From: Gp6-AA45 sp035652075
GTDB lineage: Bacteria > Acidobacteriota > Vicinamibacteria > Vicinamibacterales > CAVVIG01
Reading direction: 5' to 3'
DNA: 64,000 bases
Assembly: GCA_035652075.1 (NCBI GenBank)
Contig: DASREL010000051.1
Coordinates: 1 to 64,000 of the forward strand
In this document: piece by piece, positions 51,098 through 58,563 of the stretch
How the letters are laid out: each line of letters starts with the position of its first letter
How positions within the stretch are numbered: position 1 is the first letter of the stretch
Translations under genes and position numbers: made by a program
The notes under the pieces: model-generated
Told to the model about the DNA's origin: nothing
Seen by the model: the letters and a program-made list of their open reading frames with translations, nothing else
Databases searched by the model: none

Positions 51098-52667
51098 TCG
51101 CGATCTTCTCAGCCGAACGGAGCGTGAGCGCGACAAACGTCAGCGTTCCGTTCGTGCACCCGCCGGTCGGCGTCGTTGGCGCCCCGACCACAAACAGGTT
51201 CTCGTGATCGTGCGTGCGACCGTGGGAATCGCACACGCTTGACGCCGGGTCATTGCCCATGCGGCACCCGCCGCCTGGATGATCCAGATAATCCCCTTCG
51301 CTCGTGTTGACGATGCGGCCGTTGCTGGCTTGGGCCATCGTGGCGAACACGCCGACGACGTGATCCTTGGTCGCGGCCTGCCGCGCGAGCGTCGCCTCGT
51401 CGAAGTGGTGCTCGATCTTCGGCATCGGATCGCCGTAGCGGTTCTTCTTGGTTTGATCGAGCGTCAGCCGGCTGTCCGCTGACGGGTGGACGTCGACGTA
51501 CGCGCGAAGGCGGACCGAGCTTCCCTTCGTGCGCGATCGCCAGTCGCTCATCACCTCGTCGCCGAGCAGCAACCTTCCATCGGCCGACCGCAGCCGCGGA
51601 TCGCGGCCCGACGAGCTCTCCCACACGCGCGTGTCATGCCGCACGAACGGACGGTCCGTCCGGCAGCGGAAGAACTCGCGCGAGATGAGGCTGTGCGTCA
51701 TGTTCTGTCCGGGGAAGGTCTGCGCGTCGATGTTCGCGGTCGCGTTGATGAATCGGTGACCGTTCATGTAACGGCCGACGAGGCCCGAGCTGTTCGCCAA
51801 CCCGTTCGGAAACCGCTGATTGGCTGAAAGCAGCAACAGGTGCGAGCTCCAGCAGTACCCGGACGCAATGATGAAGGTCTTCGCGCGATATTCGATCGGG
51901 TCCGCCGGCCGATCCTGGTGATAGCCCATCGCGGCGACGATCTTCGTCGTCCGCTCGTCGAGGGTGAGTCGCCGCACGAGCGTGCGATCGTGCAGCGTGA
52001 TCTTCTTCGGCTGAATCAACTGACGGAACGTGAAATCGGGCGAATACCGCGCGCCGGACGGGCACACTTCACCGCACGTGTCGTACACGCAGCAGGCGCC
52101 GCGACCGTCATGCGGCGTGAGGTTCCGCGCCATCGGCAGACCGACGAATTTGATCCCGCTCTGCTCGGCCCACGACTTCAAGAGCTCGAGGTTGTACGAC
52201 AACGGGATCGGCGGCTGCGGATACGGCTGCGTGCGCCGATCTTCCGGATGCGGGCTCGGCTCGCCGGCGACGTTCAATCGCTTTTCGGCTTCGCAGTAGT
52301 ACCTCTCGAGATCGTTCCACTCGATCGGCCAGTCCACGGCGAGTCCGTACATCGACTTCAGTCGCAGGTCTTCCTCCGAAAACCGATTGCACGCGCCGCC
52401 CCAATGCAGCGCGAGCCCGCCGACGGCCATCGTCATCGAGATGATGCCGGTCGCCTGCTGATCTTCGATGTAGTCGTCGTGCCACGGATGTTCGCCGTAC
52501 TCGAGCGCGCGCTCGCGATACTTGCCGCGGTTCTGCGCGTCGAAGATCGAGCGGCCCGCCTCGACGACGGTGATGTGGAGGTTCGGGCGCAGCTCGCCGA
52601 GTTTTTGCGCCAGCATCGCCGACGTGATGCCGCCGCCGATGATCAGCACGTCAGTTTCGTGCGTCAT
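51090..52667 (-). CDS. GMC-family oxidoreductase (gluconate 2-dehydrogenase large-subunit type)
   Basis: This 525-aa flavoprotein has FAD-binding DVLIIGGGITSAMLAQKL (about 5-22), a TMAVGGLALHWGGACNRF segment (about 78-95), a Cys-rich stretch GACCVYDTCGEVCPSGARY (about 185-203), and the C-terminal HPGGGCRMG (about 462-470) and TPTGGCTNGTLTF. It oxidises an alcohol or sugar at the cell envelope. Its ATG overlaps the stop of the small-subunit gene (ATGA), which supports a heteromer. No cytochrome c subunit is adjacent. Confidence 0.85.
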   Translation of the reverse strand: MTHETDVLIIGGGITSAMLAQKLGELRPNLHITVVEAGRSIFDAQNRGKYRERALEYGEHPWHDDYIEDQQATGIISMTMAVGGLALHWGGACNRFSEEDLRLKSMYGLAVDWPIEWNDLERYYCEAEKRLNVAGEPSPHPEDRRTQPYPQPPIPLSYNLELLKSWAEQSGIKFVGLPMARNLTPHDGRGACCVYDTCGEVCPSGARYSPDFTFRQLIQPKKITLHDRTLVRRLTLDERTTKIVAAMGYHQDRPADPIEYRAKTFIIASGYCWSSHLLLLSANQRFPNGLANSSGLVGRYMNGHRFINATANIDAQTFPGQNMTHSLISREFFRCRTDRPFVRHDTRVWESSSGRDPRLRSADGRLLLGDEVMSDWRSRTKGSSVRLRAYVDVHPSADSRLTLDQTKKNRYGDPMPKIEHHFDEATLARQAATKDHVVGVFATMAQASNGRIVNTSEGDYLDHPGGGCRMGNDPASSVCDSHGRTHDHENLFVVGAPTTPTGGCTNGTLTFVALTLRSAEKIATT

Positions 52668-53209
52668 GATCGTGAATCCGGCTTCCGGACCGTCACCGCG
52701 ATCGTCCGGCACGTCTCGCGGCCGATCGCCGCCTTGTAACAGTCGTCGTTCGCTTCGCTGCTGCGGAAGTAGAACGCCATCAGGTCGGCGACGACGTGCT
52801 GGCCCATCGGACGCGGTGGAAGATTTCTGATGTTGGCTTTCGTGAACGCCGCGTCCAGCGCCGCGCGGCGCCCCTCGAGATCCAGTGACGACCAGTCCTT
52901 CAACGCGTCGAGTTGGGCGACGTAGGTCGGCACCGGCGACGGCCCGCTCTTCTGGAGACGCGGATGGCCGTAACCGTGCGCGAGCGCGACACCTTCCTGA
53001 TAACCGCGCGCCCAGGCGACGAACCGCTCGACGACGGCCCGCGTGCGGGCGGCGCCGAGCGCGGACGGCAGCACCGTGTGCGCGATTTCGTGCAGCAGCA
53101 AAACCGCGGGGCCATTCAGCTGACCCGGCTGGGCTAGCGCCGGACGAGAGAGAACGGGCAGCGAAGCCGCAGCGCCCGCGATCCCCTTAAGTACTGTGCG
53201 ACGTTTCAT
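52664..53209 (-). CDS. Gluconate 2-dehydrogenase subunit 3-like protein
   Basis: This 181-aa protein has a Tat-type signal (MKRRTVLKGIAGAAAS...PALAQ, about 1-27) and an alpha-helical body with EIAHTVLPSALGAARTRAVVERFV, the pattern of the small GADH subunit 3. It usually escorts the GMC subunit across the membrane by Tat. Start ATG at 53209 lies ten bases after a TATAAT box shared with the divergent radical SAM gene. Confidence 0.75.
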   Translation of the reverse strand: MKRRTVLKGIAGAAASLPVLSRPALAQPGQLNGPAVLLLHEIAHTVLPSALGAARTRAVVERFVAWARGYQEGVALAHGYGHPRLQKSGPSPVPTYVAQLDALKDWSSLDLEGRRAALDAAFTKANIRNLPPRPMGQHVVADLMAFYFRSSEANDDCYKAAIGRETCRTIAVTVRKPDSRS

Positions 53210-53219
53210 GGCGTGACGG

Positions 53220-53227
53220 ATTATAGT
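53220..53227. promoter_or_regulatory. Overlapping divergent -10 boxes (GMC pair / radical SAM)
   Basis: ATTATAGT contains TATAAT on the minus strand (53225-53220), ten bases before the ATG at 53209. It contains TATAGT on the plus strand (53222-53227), six bases before the ATG at 53234. The whole gap between the two start codons is 24 bases, so both mRNAs must be leaderless or nearly so and the two directions compete. Confidence 0.65.
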
Positions 53228-53233
53228 GGACGG

Positions 53234-54217
53234 ATGGAAGGCATCATCGCCGCATGGGGTCGGATCCTCAGCGGTCGCGTACCTGCACTTTCGATTGAAA
53301 TCACTAAGGAATGTCCCCTTCGCTGCCCCGGCTGTTATGCGTATGGCGACGATCATCTCGGCGGCGAGGTGACGCTGCGCGAGCTCCGCGACTTCAAAGG
53401 ACAGGAGTTGATCGACAAAGTCCTCGAAACGGTCGATCGACTCAAACCGTTGCACGTCTCGCTCGTTGGCGGTGAGCCGCTCGTGCGCTACAAAGAGCTC
53501 GACGCGATCTTGCCGGAGCTGGCCAAGCGCCGCATCCACACGCAGCTGGTGACGAGCGCCGTGCGCGAAATCCCCAAGCAGTGGCGCGGCATCTTCCGCT
53601 TGTCCATCGTCGTCTCCATCGATGGGTTGCAGCCGGAGCACGACGAACGGCGCAAACCGGCGACCTACGAACGCATCCTGAAACACATCGAAGGTCACAC
53701 GATCACGGTGCACAGCACGATCACGCGCCAACAGGTCAACCGCGACGGCTACTTCGATGACTTCTTGAAGTTCTGGTCCGCGAATCCTGCCGTCGAGAAG
53801 ATCTGGTACAGCCTGTACACGCCGCAAATCGGCGAGATGTCCGACGAACGTCTACGGCCCGCCGATCGCGAACGCGTCGTCGCCGATTTGATGGCGTTAC
53901 GCGTGAAGTATCCGAAGCTCGCGCTGCCGAAGGGATTGATCGAGGTGTACGCCGAACCGCCCGCGTCACCTGACGAATGCGTGTTTGCGAAGACGACGAT
54001 GACGCTGTCGTCGGATCTGAAGACGAAGATCACGCCGTGCCAGTATGGCGGCGCCCCCGACTGCACGCAGTGCGGATGCATCGCGTCCGCGGGCCTCGCG
54101 GCGGTCGCGCGGCACGAGCTGTTCGGATTCATCCCCGTGGGCACGATCTTCAACGGCTCGTTGAAGGTCGGCGAAAGCATGCGCAGATTCCGCCCGGCAG
54201 CCGAGCCCGCCGCCTGA
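53234..54217 (+). CDS. Radical SAM protein with C-terminal cysteine cluster
   Basis: This 327-aa enzyme has the radical SAM cluster motif in ECPLRCPGCYA (about 26-36, CX3CX2C) and VGGEPLV (about 85-91, the GGE SAM site). C-terminal cysteines in ECVF (about 249), TPCQYGGAPDC and TQCGCIA (about 270-290) could bind an auxiliary cluster (SPASM-like). The substrate is unknown; no peptide precursor is adjacent. ATG at 53234 is six bases after TATAGT. A second radical SAM gene follows with its own promoter. Confidence 0.82.
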   Translation: MEGIIAAWGRILSGRVPALSIEITKECPLRCPGCYAYGDDHLGGEVTLRELRDFKGQELIDKVLETVDRLKPLHVSLVGGEPLVRYKELDAILPELAKRRIHTQLVTSAVREIPKQWRGIFRLSIVVSIDGLQPEHDERRKPATYERILKHIEGHTITVHSTITRQQVNRDGYFDDFLKFWSANPAVEKIWYSLYTPQIGEMSDERLRPADRERVVADLMALRVKYPKLALPKGLIEVYAEPPASPDECVFAKTTMTLSSDLKTKITPCQYGGAPDCTQCGCIASAGLAAVARHELFGFIPVGTIFNGSLKVGESMRRFRPAAEPAA

Positions 54218-54219
54218 GT

Positions 54220-54225
54220 TATAAT
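54220..54225 (+). promoter_or_regulatory. -10 box (TATAAT) of the second radical SAM gene, TTG leaderless start
   Basis: TATAAT, seven bases, then TTG at 54233. The box begins three bases after the previous stop, so the second gene can be transcribed alone. Confidence 0.6.
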
Positions 54226-54232
54226 TTTCGGA

Positions 54233-55246
54233 TTGGCTTTCACCACTACCGTCAGCCGTAAATTGCGGTCCGCGCGGGAGTTTGCGCGCGGACTCGTCCA
54301 TACGGCGCATCCGCTGCTCGTGCAGATCATCCCGATCCGCCGCTGCAACATCGATTGCGGCTACTGCAACGAGTACGACAAGACGTCGCCGCCGATACCG
54401 ACCGACGTCATGATGCGGCGCATCGACAAGCTGAAGGAACTCGGCACGTCCGTCGTCGCGTTCAGCGGCGGCGAGCCGATGCTGCACCCGGACCTCGACG
54501 ATCTGATCCGCCGCATTCGCCGGCACGGCATGATGGCGGGCCTCATCACGAACGGATACTTCCTCGTTCCGAAACGGATCGAGGCGCTGAACGACGCGGG
54601 GCTCGACTTCCTGCAGATCAGCATCGACAACGTCGAACCGGACGAAGTCTCGAAGAAAAGCCTGCGCGTGCTCGACAGGAAACTGCAGGACCTGAAAACC
54701 TACGCGGACTTCGACGTCAACATCAACTCGGTGCTGGGCGGCGGGATCAAGAATCCCGAAGACGCACGGACGATCAACGACCGCGCGCGCGAGCTCGGCT
54801 TCTCGACGTCAATCGGGATCATCCACGACGGCGTGGGACGGCTGAAGCCGCTTGCCGACGCCGAACGCAAAGTGTTCGACGCCGTGATGGCGAACATCAG
54901 CAGCGCAGGACAGGTCGTCCAGAATCTCTACTCGGGGATCCGGAGCTTCCAGGACAATCTTGCCGACGGCAAGCCGAACGACTGGCGCTGCCGCGCCGGC
55001 GCGCGCTATCTGTATGTGTGCGAAGAGGGTCTCGTGCACTACTGCTCACAGCAGCGCGGCTACCCTGCCGTGCCGCTCGAGAGCTACACCATCGACGACA
55101 TCCGCCGCGAGTTCCTCACGCCGAAATCATGCGCGCCGTACTGCACGGTCGGCTGCGTGCACCGCGTGTCGACGATGGACTTCTGGCGCAAACCGCAGGA
55201 TCGGTCGACGGTTCACAGTCCACAGTCAACAGCTGTCAGCCGCTAG
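54233..55246 (+). CDS. Radical SAM protein
   Basis: This 337-aa enzyme has CNIDCGYCNEYD (about 39-50, CX3CX2C) with upstream VQIIPIRR, and SGGEPMLHPDLDDLI (about 80-94). C-terminal cysteines are CRAG (about 249), YCSQ (about 266) and CAPYCTVGCVH (about 301-311), suggesting an auxiliary cluster. It resembles HpnH/SPASM-type radical SAM enzymes; the reaction is unknown. Start is TTG seven bases after TATAAT. The last 15 residues (STVHSPQSTAVSR) come from a CACAGTCCACAGTC repeat (55203-55268). Confidence 0.82.
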   Translation: MAFTTTVSRKLRSAREFARGLVHTAHPLLVQIIPIRRCNIDCGYCNEYDKTSPPIPTDVMMRRIDKLKELGTSVVAFSGGEPMLHPDLDDLIRRIRRHGMMAGLITNGYFLVPKRIEALNDAGLDFLQISIDNVEPDEVSKKSLRVLDRKLQDLKTYADFDVNINSVLGGGIKNPEDARTINDRARELGFSTSIGIIHDGVGRLKPLADAERKVFDAVMANISSAGQVVQNLYSGIRSFQDNLADGKPNDWRCRAGARYLYVCEEGLVHYCSQQRGYPAVPLESYTIDDIRREFLTPKSCAPYCTVGCVHRVSTMDFWRKPQDRSTVHSPQSTAVSR

Positions 55247-55268
55247 CAGTCGACTGTCAACTGTTCGC
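55203..55268. repeat. CAGTC/GACTG repeat at the end of the radical SAM gene
   Basis: Short units CACAGTC, CAGTCAACAG, GTCAGC and GACTGTCAACTG form several overlapping palindromes across the stop codon and into the gap to the convergent PLD gene. It could act as a bidirectional terminator. Confidence 0.6.
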
Positions 55269-55270
55269 GG

Positions 55271-56179
55271 CTAACTGGCTTTGGCCAGTTCCTTCTGCTC
55301 TTTCTTCTCCGCTTTTTCGGCTTTCTTCACTTCTTTGCGGCCCGTCGGCGTCTGCGCCCAGTCGGCGGTGAACACCGACCGCATCTCGCGAACGACGCTG
55401 TCGTCGGTGATGATGATGCCGACTTCGCGGCGCTTCTCGAGTTCCAGCTTTCGGAGGCTCTGGCTGCCGATGAAGGCACGGCGGCCGTCGCGGATCATCG
55501 CGCGGATGTGCAGGCGCTTGCCCGGAAACTTTTCGTAATCCAGCTTCCACTTCGCTTCGCACTTGCCGATGATCTTGACGTCGACGCCGGCGCGCTTGCG
55601 CTCGCTGATCAGGCGGAGCATCGCATCGTCGGACAGATGCGGGTCGTAGATCAGCAGTTCCTTCCGCGTGGCCTTGATGAAGGAGGCGAGTTGGTCGCGG
55701 GCGTTTTCGGGACTGACGACGAAGCGATCGTGCCGCGACGTGTACGGTTGCCGCTCGAAATCGGCCTCGAACAGCTTCATCGCTTCGCTGACGATCTTCG
55801 GATTTTTCGTGATGACGCCGAAGCTGCGGCTCTTGTCGATATCCAGGTGCGTGAAGTTGAAACCGTAGATGTGGAGAATCCTGCCGTCCACGATCATCAT
55901 CTTGCCGTGATACCGCACGAGATCGTCGGCAGTGCGCGACACCGTCACGCCGCCTGACAGCAGTTCCATTTCGAGCTTGCGCAGCGTCTTCGTGCCGCCG
56001 CGATTCTGATGCGCCGTCAGCGCGCGCACGTGCACGCCGCGCGTGACCGCCGCCTCGAGCTCGCGTGCGATCTCCAGGCGGTCGAGACGGAAGATCAAAA
56101 TGTCGATTGTTTTACGTGCGCGGCGAATGGCCGCGATCGTGGGCACGATGCCGGCGTCCGGCTGGACGATGAGCTTCAT
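55271..56179 (-). CDS. Phospholipase D-like protein with basic tail
   Basis: This 302-aa protein has two PLD repeats: YHGKMMIVDG (about 91-100, a full HxKx4D) with GFNFTHLD, and LHIRAMIRDGRRAFIGSQSL (about 221-240, HxRx4D). A Lys/Glu-rich helix of about 25 residues ends the protein. There is no signal peptide. It may be a cytoplasmic nuclease or phosphatidyltransferase. It is distinct from the secreted PLD at 26643, which lacks the Asp. A sigma54-type element precedes the ATG by 16 bases. Confidence 0.8.
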   Translation of the reverse strand: MKLIVQPDAGIVPTIAAIRRARKTIDILIFRLDRLEIARELEAAVTRGVHVRALTAHQNRGGTKTLRKLEMELLSGGVTVSRTADDLVRYHGKMMIVDGRILHIYGFNFTHLDIDKSRSFGVITKNPKIVSEAMKLFEADFERQPYTSRHDRFVVSPENARDQLASFIKATRKELLIYDPHLSDDAMLRLISERKRAGVDVKIIGKCEAKWKLDYEKFPGKRLHIRAMIRDGRRAFIGSQSLRKLELEKRREVGIIITDDSVVREMRSVFTADWAQTPTGRKEVKKAEKAEKKEQKELAKAS

Positions 56180-56193
56180 CCAGCTGGACTAAC

Positions 56194-56209
56194 AGCAAGG
56201 GCGATGCCG
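56194..56209 (-). promoter_or_regulatory. Sigma54-type promoter of the PLD-like gene
   Basis: On the minus strand CGGCAT, four bases, then CTTGCT give GG-N10-GC spacing. The GC is 16 bases before the ATG at 56179, and it lies between the TonB receptor stop and the PLD gene. Confidence 0.58.
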
Positions 56210-56223
56210 ACGCCAAAAACCGC

Positions 56224-58563
56224 TTACCGGCCGAACCTGACCCTGACTCCGCCATTGATGAGACGGGGCGTTCCGATCGTCGAGGGGTTGGTTTGGACGA
56301 AATACACCTTGTCGAACATGTTCTGCATACCGAAGAACGCCTGCAGGTTGCGCCCGATGTTGCGCGAGATGCTCAAGTCGGCAACTGAATACCCTGGGAG
56401 GCCCGTCGTGTACCCAGCCGTCTCGTATCCGGCGTCCGTCAAGGTGGCCGCCGGAATCAAATTGGCGTTCAGGTCGTCGTTGTATTGCAGACCGACAATC
56501 TGGATGCCTAACGCGACAGTTGCCACCTTCGGGTTCGAGTAGGCAATCTGCATCGTGCCGCGATTGCGCGCGACCTGCTGCAGCCACTTGCCCACCAGAT
56601 TCGCGGTCAGCGGACCTCCTTCGGTCACCGTCGCGTCGTCGTACACGTAGCCTGCCGAAAAACGCCACGAGGCGCCAATTCGCACGTCGACGTCGGTCTG
56701 CACGCCCTTCACTTGTGATTCGGGCACGTTCTGCTTCTGCGCCTGCGTCGCCGACAGCGTCACGTTGAGGACGGGGTTCGAAATCGTGTTGTCGAACCAG
56801 GTCACGCGGACCGACACGTTGTGGATCGGGATCACGTTGACGCCGAGTTCGCCGCCGACGAGCCGTTCCGGTTCGAGGTTCGCGTTCGGCAGCGTCGTGA
56901 CCGCGCCCACTGAAAACTGGCGATACAACTCGGTCAGCGTCGGCGCGCGGAATCCGGAGTTCGCCGCGCCCCACACGCTCACTTGATCGGAGATGTGATA
57001 CAGCGCACCGAGATGCGGGCTCACGACCGTCGCGTCCTTCGCGTCGATCGCCGGACGGTTGTTCGCGGTCGGGTTGCCGGTGGCAACCGTCGTCTCGAGA
57101 TTGTGGCCGTCGTAGTTGTTCCAGTTGTCGACACGCGCGCTGAGCGTCAGCACGAGCTTGTCGATCGGCGTGAAGATGTCCTGCAGGTACACGCCGGCGG
57201 TCCGCTGCGTACCGCCGGAGACGCGATGCACGGACAACGTCGCCGCCTGCGTCACGCCGCTGATCTGGGTCGGCACGGCCGCGACGTAAGCGTCCTCGAC
57301 GCTGTCGCCGTCCACGCGCCGCATGTCGAAGCCGACGCTGAACATGTTCTTCGTGCCGACCGCCTTCGACCACTGCGCCATCCCGCCGATGCCGTCGGTG
57401 GGCACGTTCTGGTCGGTTGCGAGCCGGACGACGTTGCGCAGCGTGGCGGCGTTGGTCACCGCGAGGAAGTTGAAATGCGCGCGCTGGCGATCGTAAAACA
57501 GCCGCGCCTGCAAGTCGCTCTCGTCGGCGAGGCGCGCGCGGATCCCGCCGTTTGCCGTCGTCCAACGCGTGTCGTTCAGCTCGCCGACTTTGGCGTTGTT
57601 GCGGTTCTCCGAAAAATAGCCGGCGCGGAAGAAGCCCTGCACGCGGTCGGTCGGCGTGAATTCGAGCTTGCCGGATACGTTGCTGTATTCGACGTTCGCG
57701 TTGTTGTCGATCGGGCCGCGCTCGATCTTCTCGACGATCGGGAAGCCATCGGTGTGCAGCACGCTGCCTTCGATGGCCGCGGCGACTTTGTTCCATTGAT
57801 CGCTGCCGAAGAAATCGAACTTCGGGCTGTTGTCGTTGCCGTACTGCGGCTTCAGCTCGAGCGTCCGTTTCGTCGGATGCGCGGTGATGATGTTGATGAC
57901 GCCGCCCATGGCGATATTGCCGTAGACGCTCGACGAGGCATCTTCGGTGATTTCGACGCGGTCGACGCTCGTCATCGGCACGCGCGTCCAGTACACCCAG
58001 CCGCCGAACGGATCGTTGAACGGGATGCCGTCGAGGAGCACGAGCGTGCGGCTTTGTCCGCTCGGTCCGATGCCGCGCAACGACACGCCTTGCGTCGTCG
58101 GCTGCGCCGCGATACTGCTGGTCCGGCGGAACAGGCTGAAGCTCGCCACATTCCGCAGCGCATCGTCGGCGATCAGCGCCGGCGACTCCTGGAGCTCTTC
58201 GCCGGTGACGACGTCGACGCTGGCCGGCACATCGGCAATCTTCTGTTCCGTGCGCGTTGGCGTCACCGTCACGGTTTCGAGAACCGCCGCGGGGCTGACG
58301 GTGATATCGAGATCGCGAGTGCGATCGCCGCTGCCGATGCGTTCGGTCTTCTCGGCGAAGCCGCCGGCGCGGATGATCAGCGTGACGTCGCCGTCAGGCG
58401 CGTCGATCGTGAAGCGGCCATCCGATCCGGTGACGACCTGGCGATCCGGTCCGCTGACGGGATGCGCGGTCACCGAGGCGCCGACGACCGCCCCGCCGAG
58501 CGAGTCGTGTACGACGCCGGATACCTGCGCCGCGGCCAAAAACATCAAAAGAGCGGCAATCAC
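56224..58563 (-). CDS. TonB-dependent outer-membrane receptor with N-terminal CarboxypepD_reg-like domain
   Basis: This 779-aa receptor has a signal peptide (to about 15), a carboxypeptidase-regulatory-like beta domain (about 16-100: GVVHDSLGGAVVGASVTA), a plug (about 105-225: PASVDVVTGEEL, SRTLVLLDGIPFNDP, EDASSSVYGNIAMGGVINI) and a 22-strand barrel ending in RVRFGR. It imports a chelate or carbohydrate; the substrate is unknown. GTG at 58563 overlaps the stop of the PQQ dehydrogenase (GTGA), so the two are one operon, suggesting uptake of a substrate or of PQQ itself. Confidence 0.88.
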   Translation of the reverse strand: MIAALLMFLAAAQVSGVVHDSLGGAVVGASVTAHPVSGPDRQVVTGSDGRFTIDAPDGDVTLIIRAGGFAEKTERIGSGDRTRDLDITVSPAAVLETVTVTPTRTEQKIADVPASVDVVTGEELQESPALIADDALRNVASFSLFRRTSSIAAQPTTQGVSLRGIGPSGQSRTLVLLDGIPFNDPFGGWVYWTRVPMTSVDRVEITEDASSSVYGNIAMGGVINIITAHPTKRTLELKPQYGNDNSPKFDFFGSDQWNKVAAAIEGSVLHTDGFPIVEKIERGPIDNNANVEYSNVSGKLEFTPTDRVQGFFRAGYFSENRNNAKVGELNDTRWTTANGGIRARLADESDLQARLFYDRQRAHFNFLAVTNAATLRNVVRLATDQNVPTDGIGGMAQWSKAVGTKNMFSVGFDMRRVDGDSVEDAYVAAVPTQISGVTQAATLSVHRVSGGTQRTAGVYLQDIFTPIDKLVLTLSARVDNWNNYDGHNLETTVATGNPTANNRPAIDAKDATVVSPHLGALYHISDQVSVWGAANSGFRAPTLTELYRQFSVGAVTTLPNANLEPERLVGGELGVNVIPIHNVSVRVTWFDNTISNPVLNVTLSATQAQKQNVPESQVKGVQTDVDVRIGASWRFSAGYVYDDATVTEGGPLTANLVGKWLQQVARNRGTMQIAYSNPKVATVALGIQIVGLQYNDDLNANLIPAATLTDAGYETAGYTTGLPGYSVADLSISRNIGRNLQAFFGMQNMFDKVYFVQTNPSTIGTPRLINGGVRVRFGR

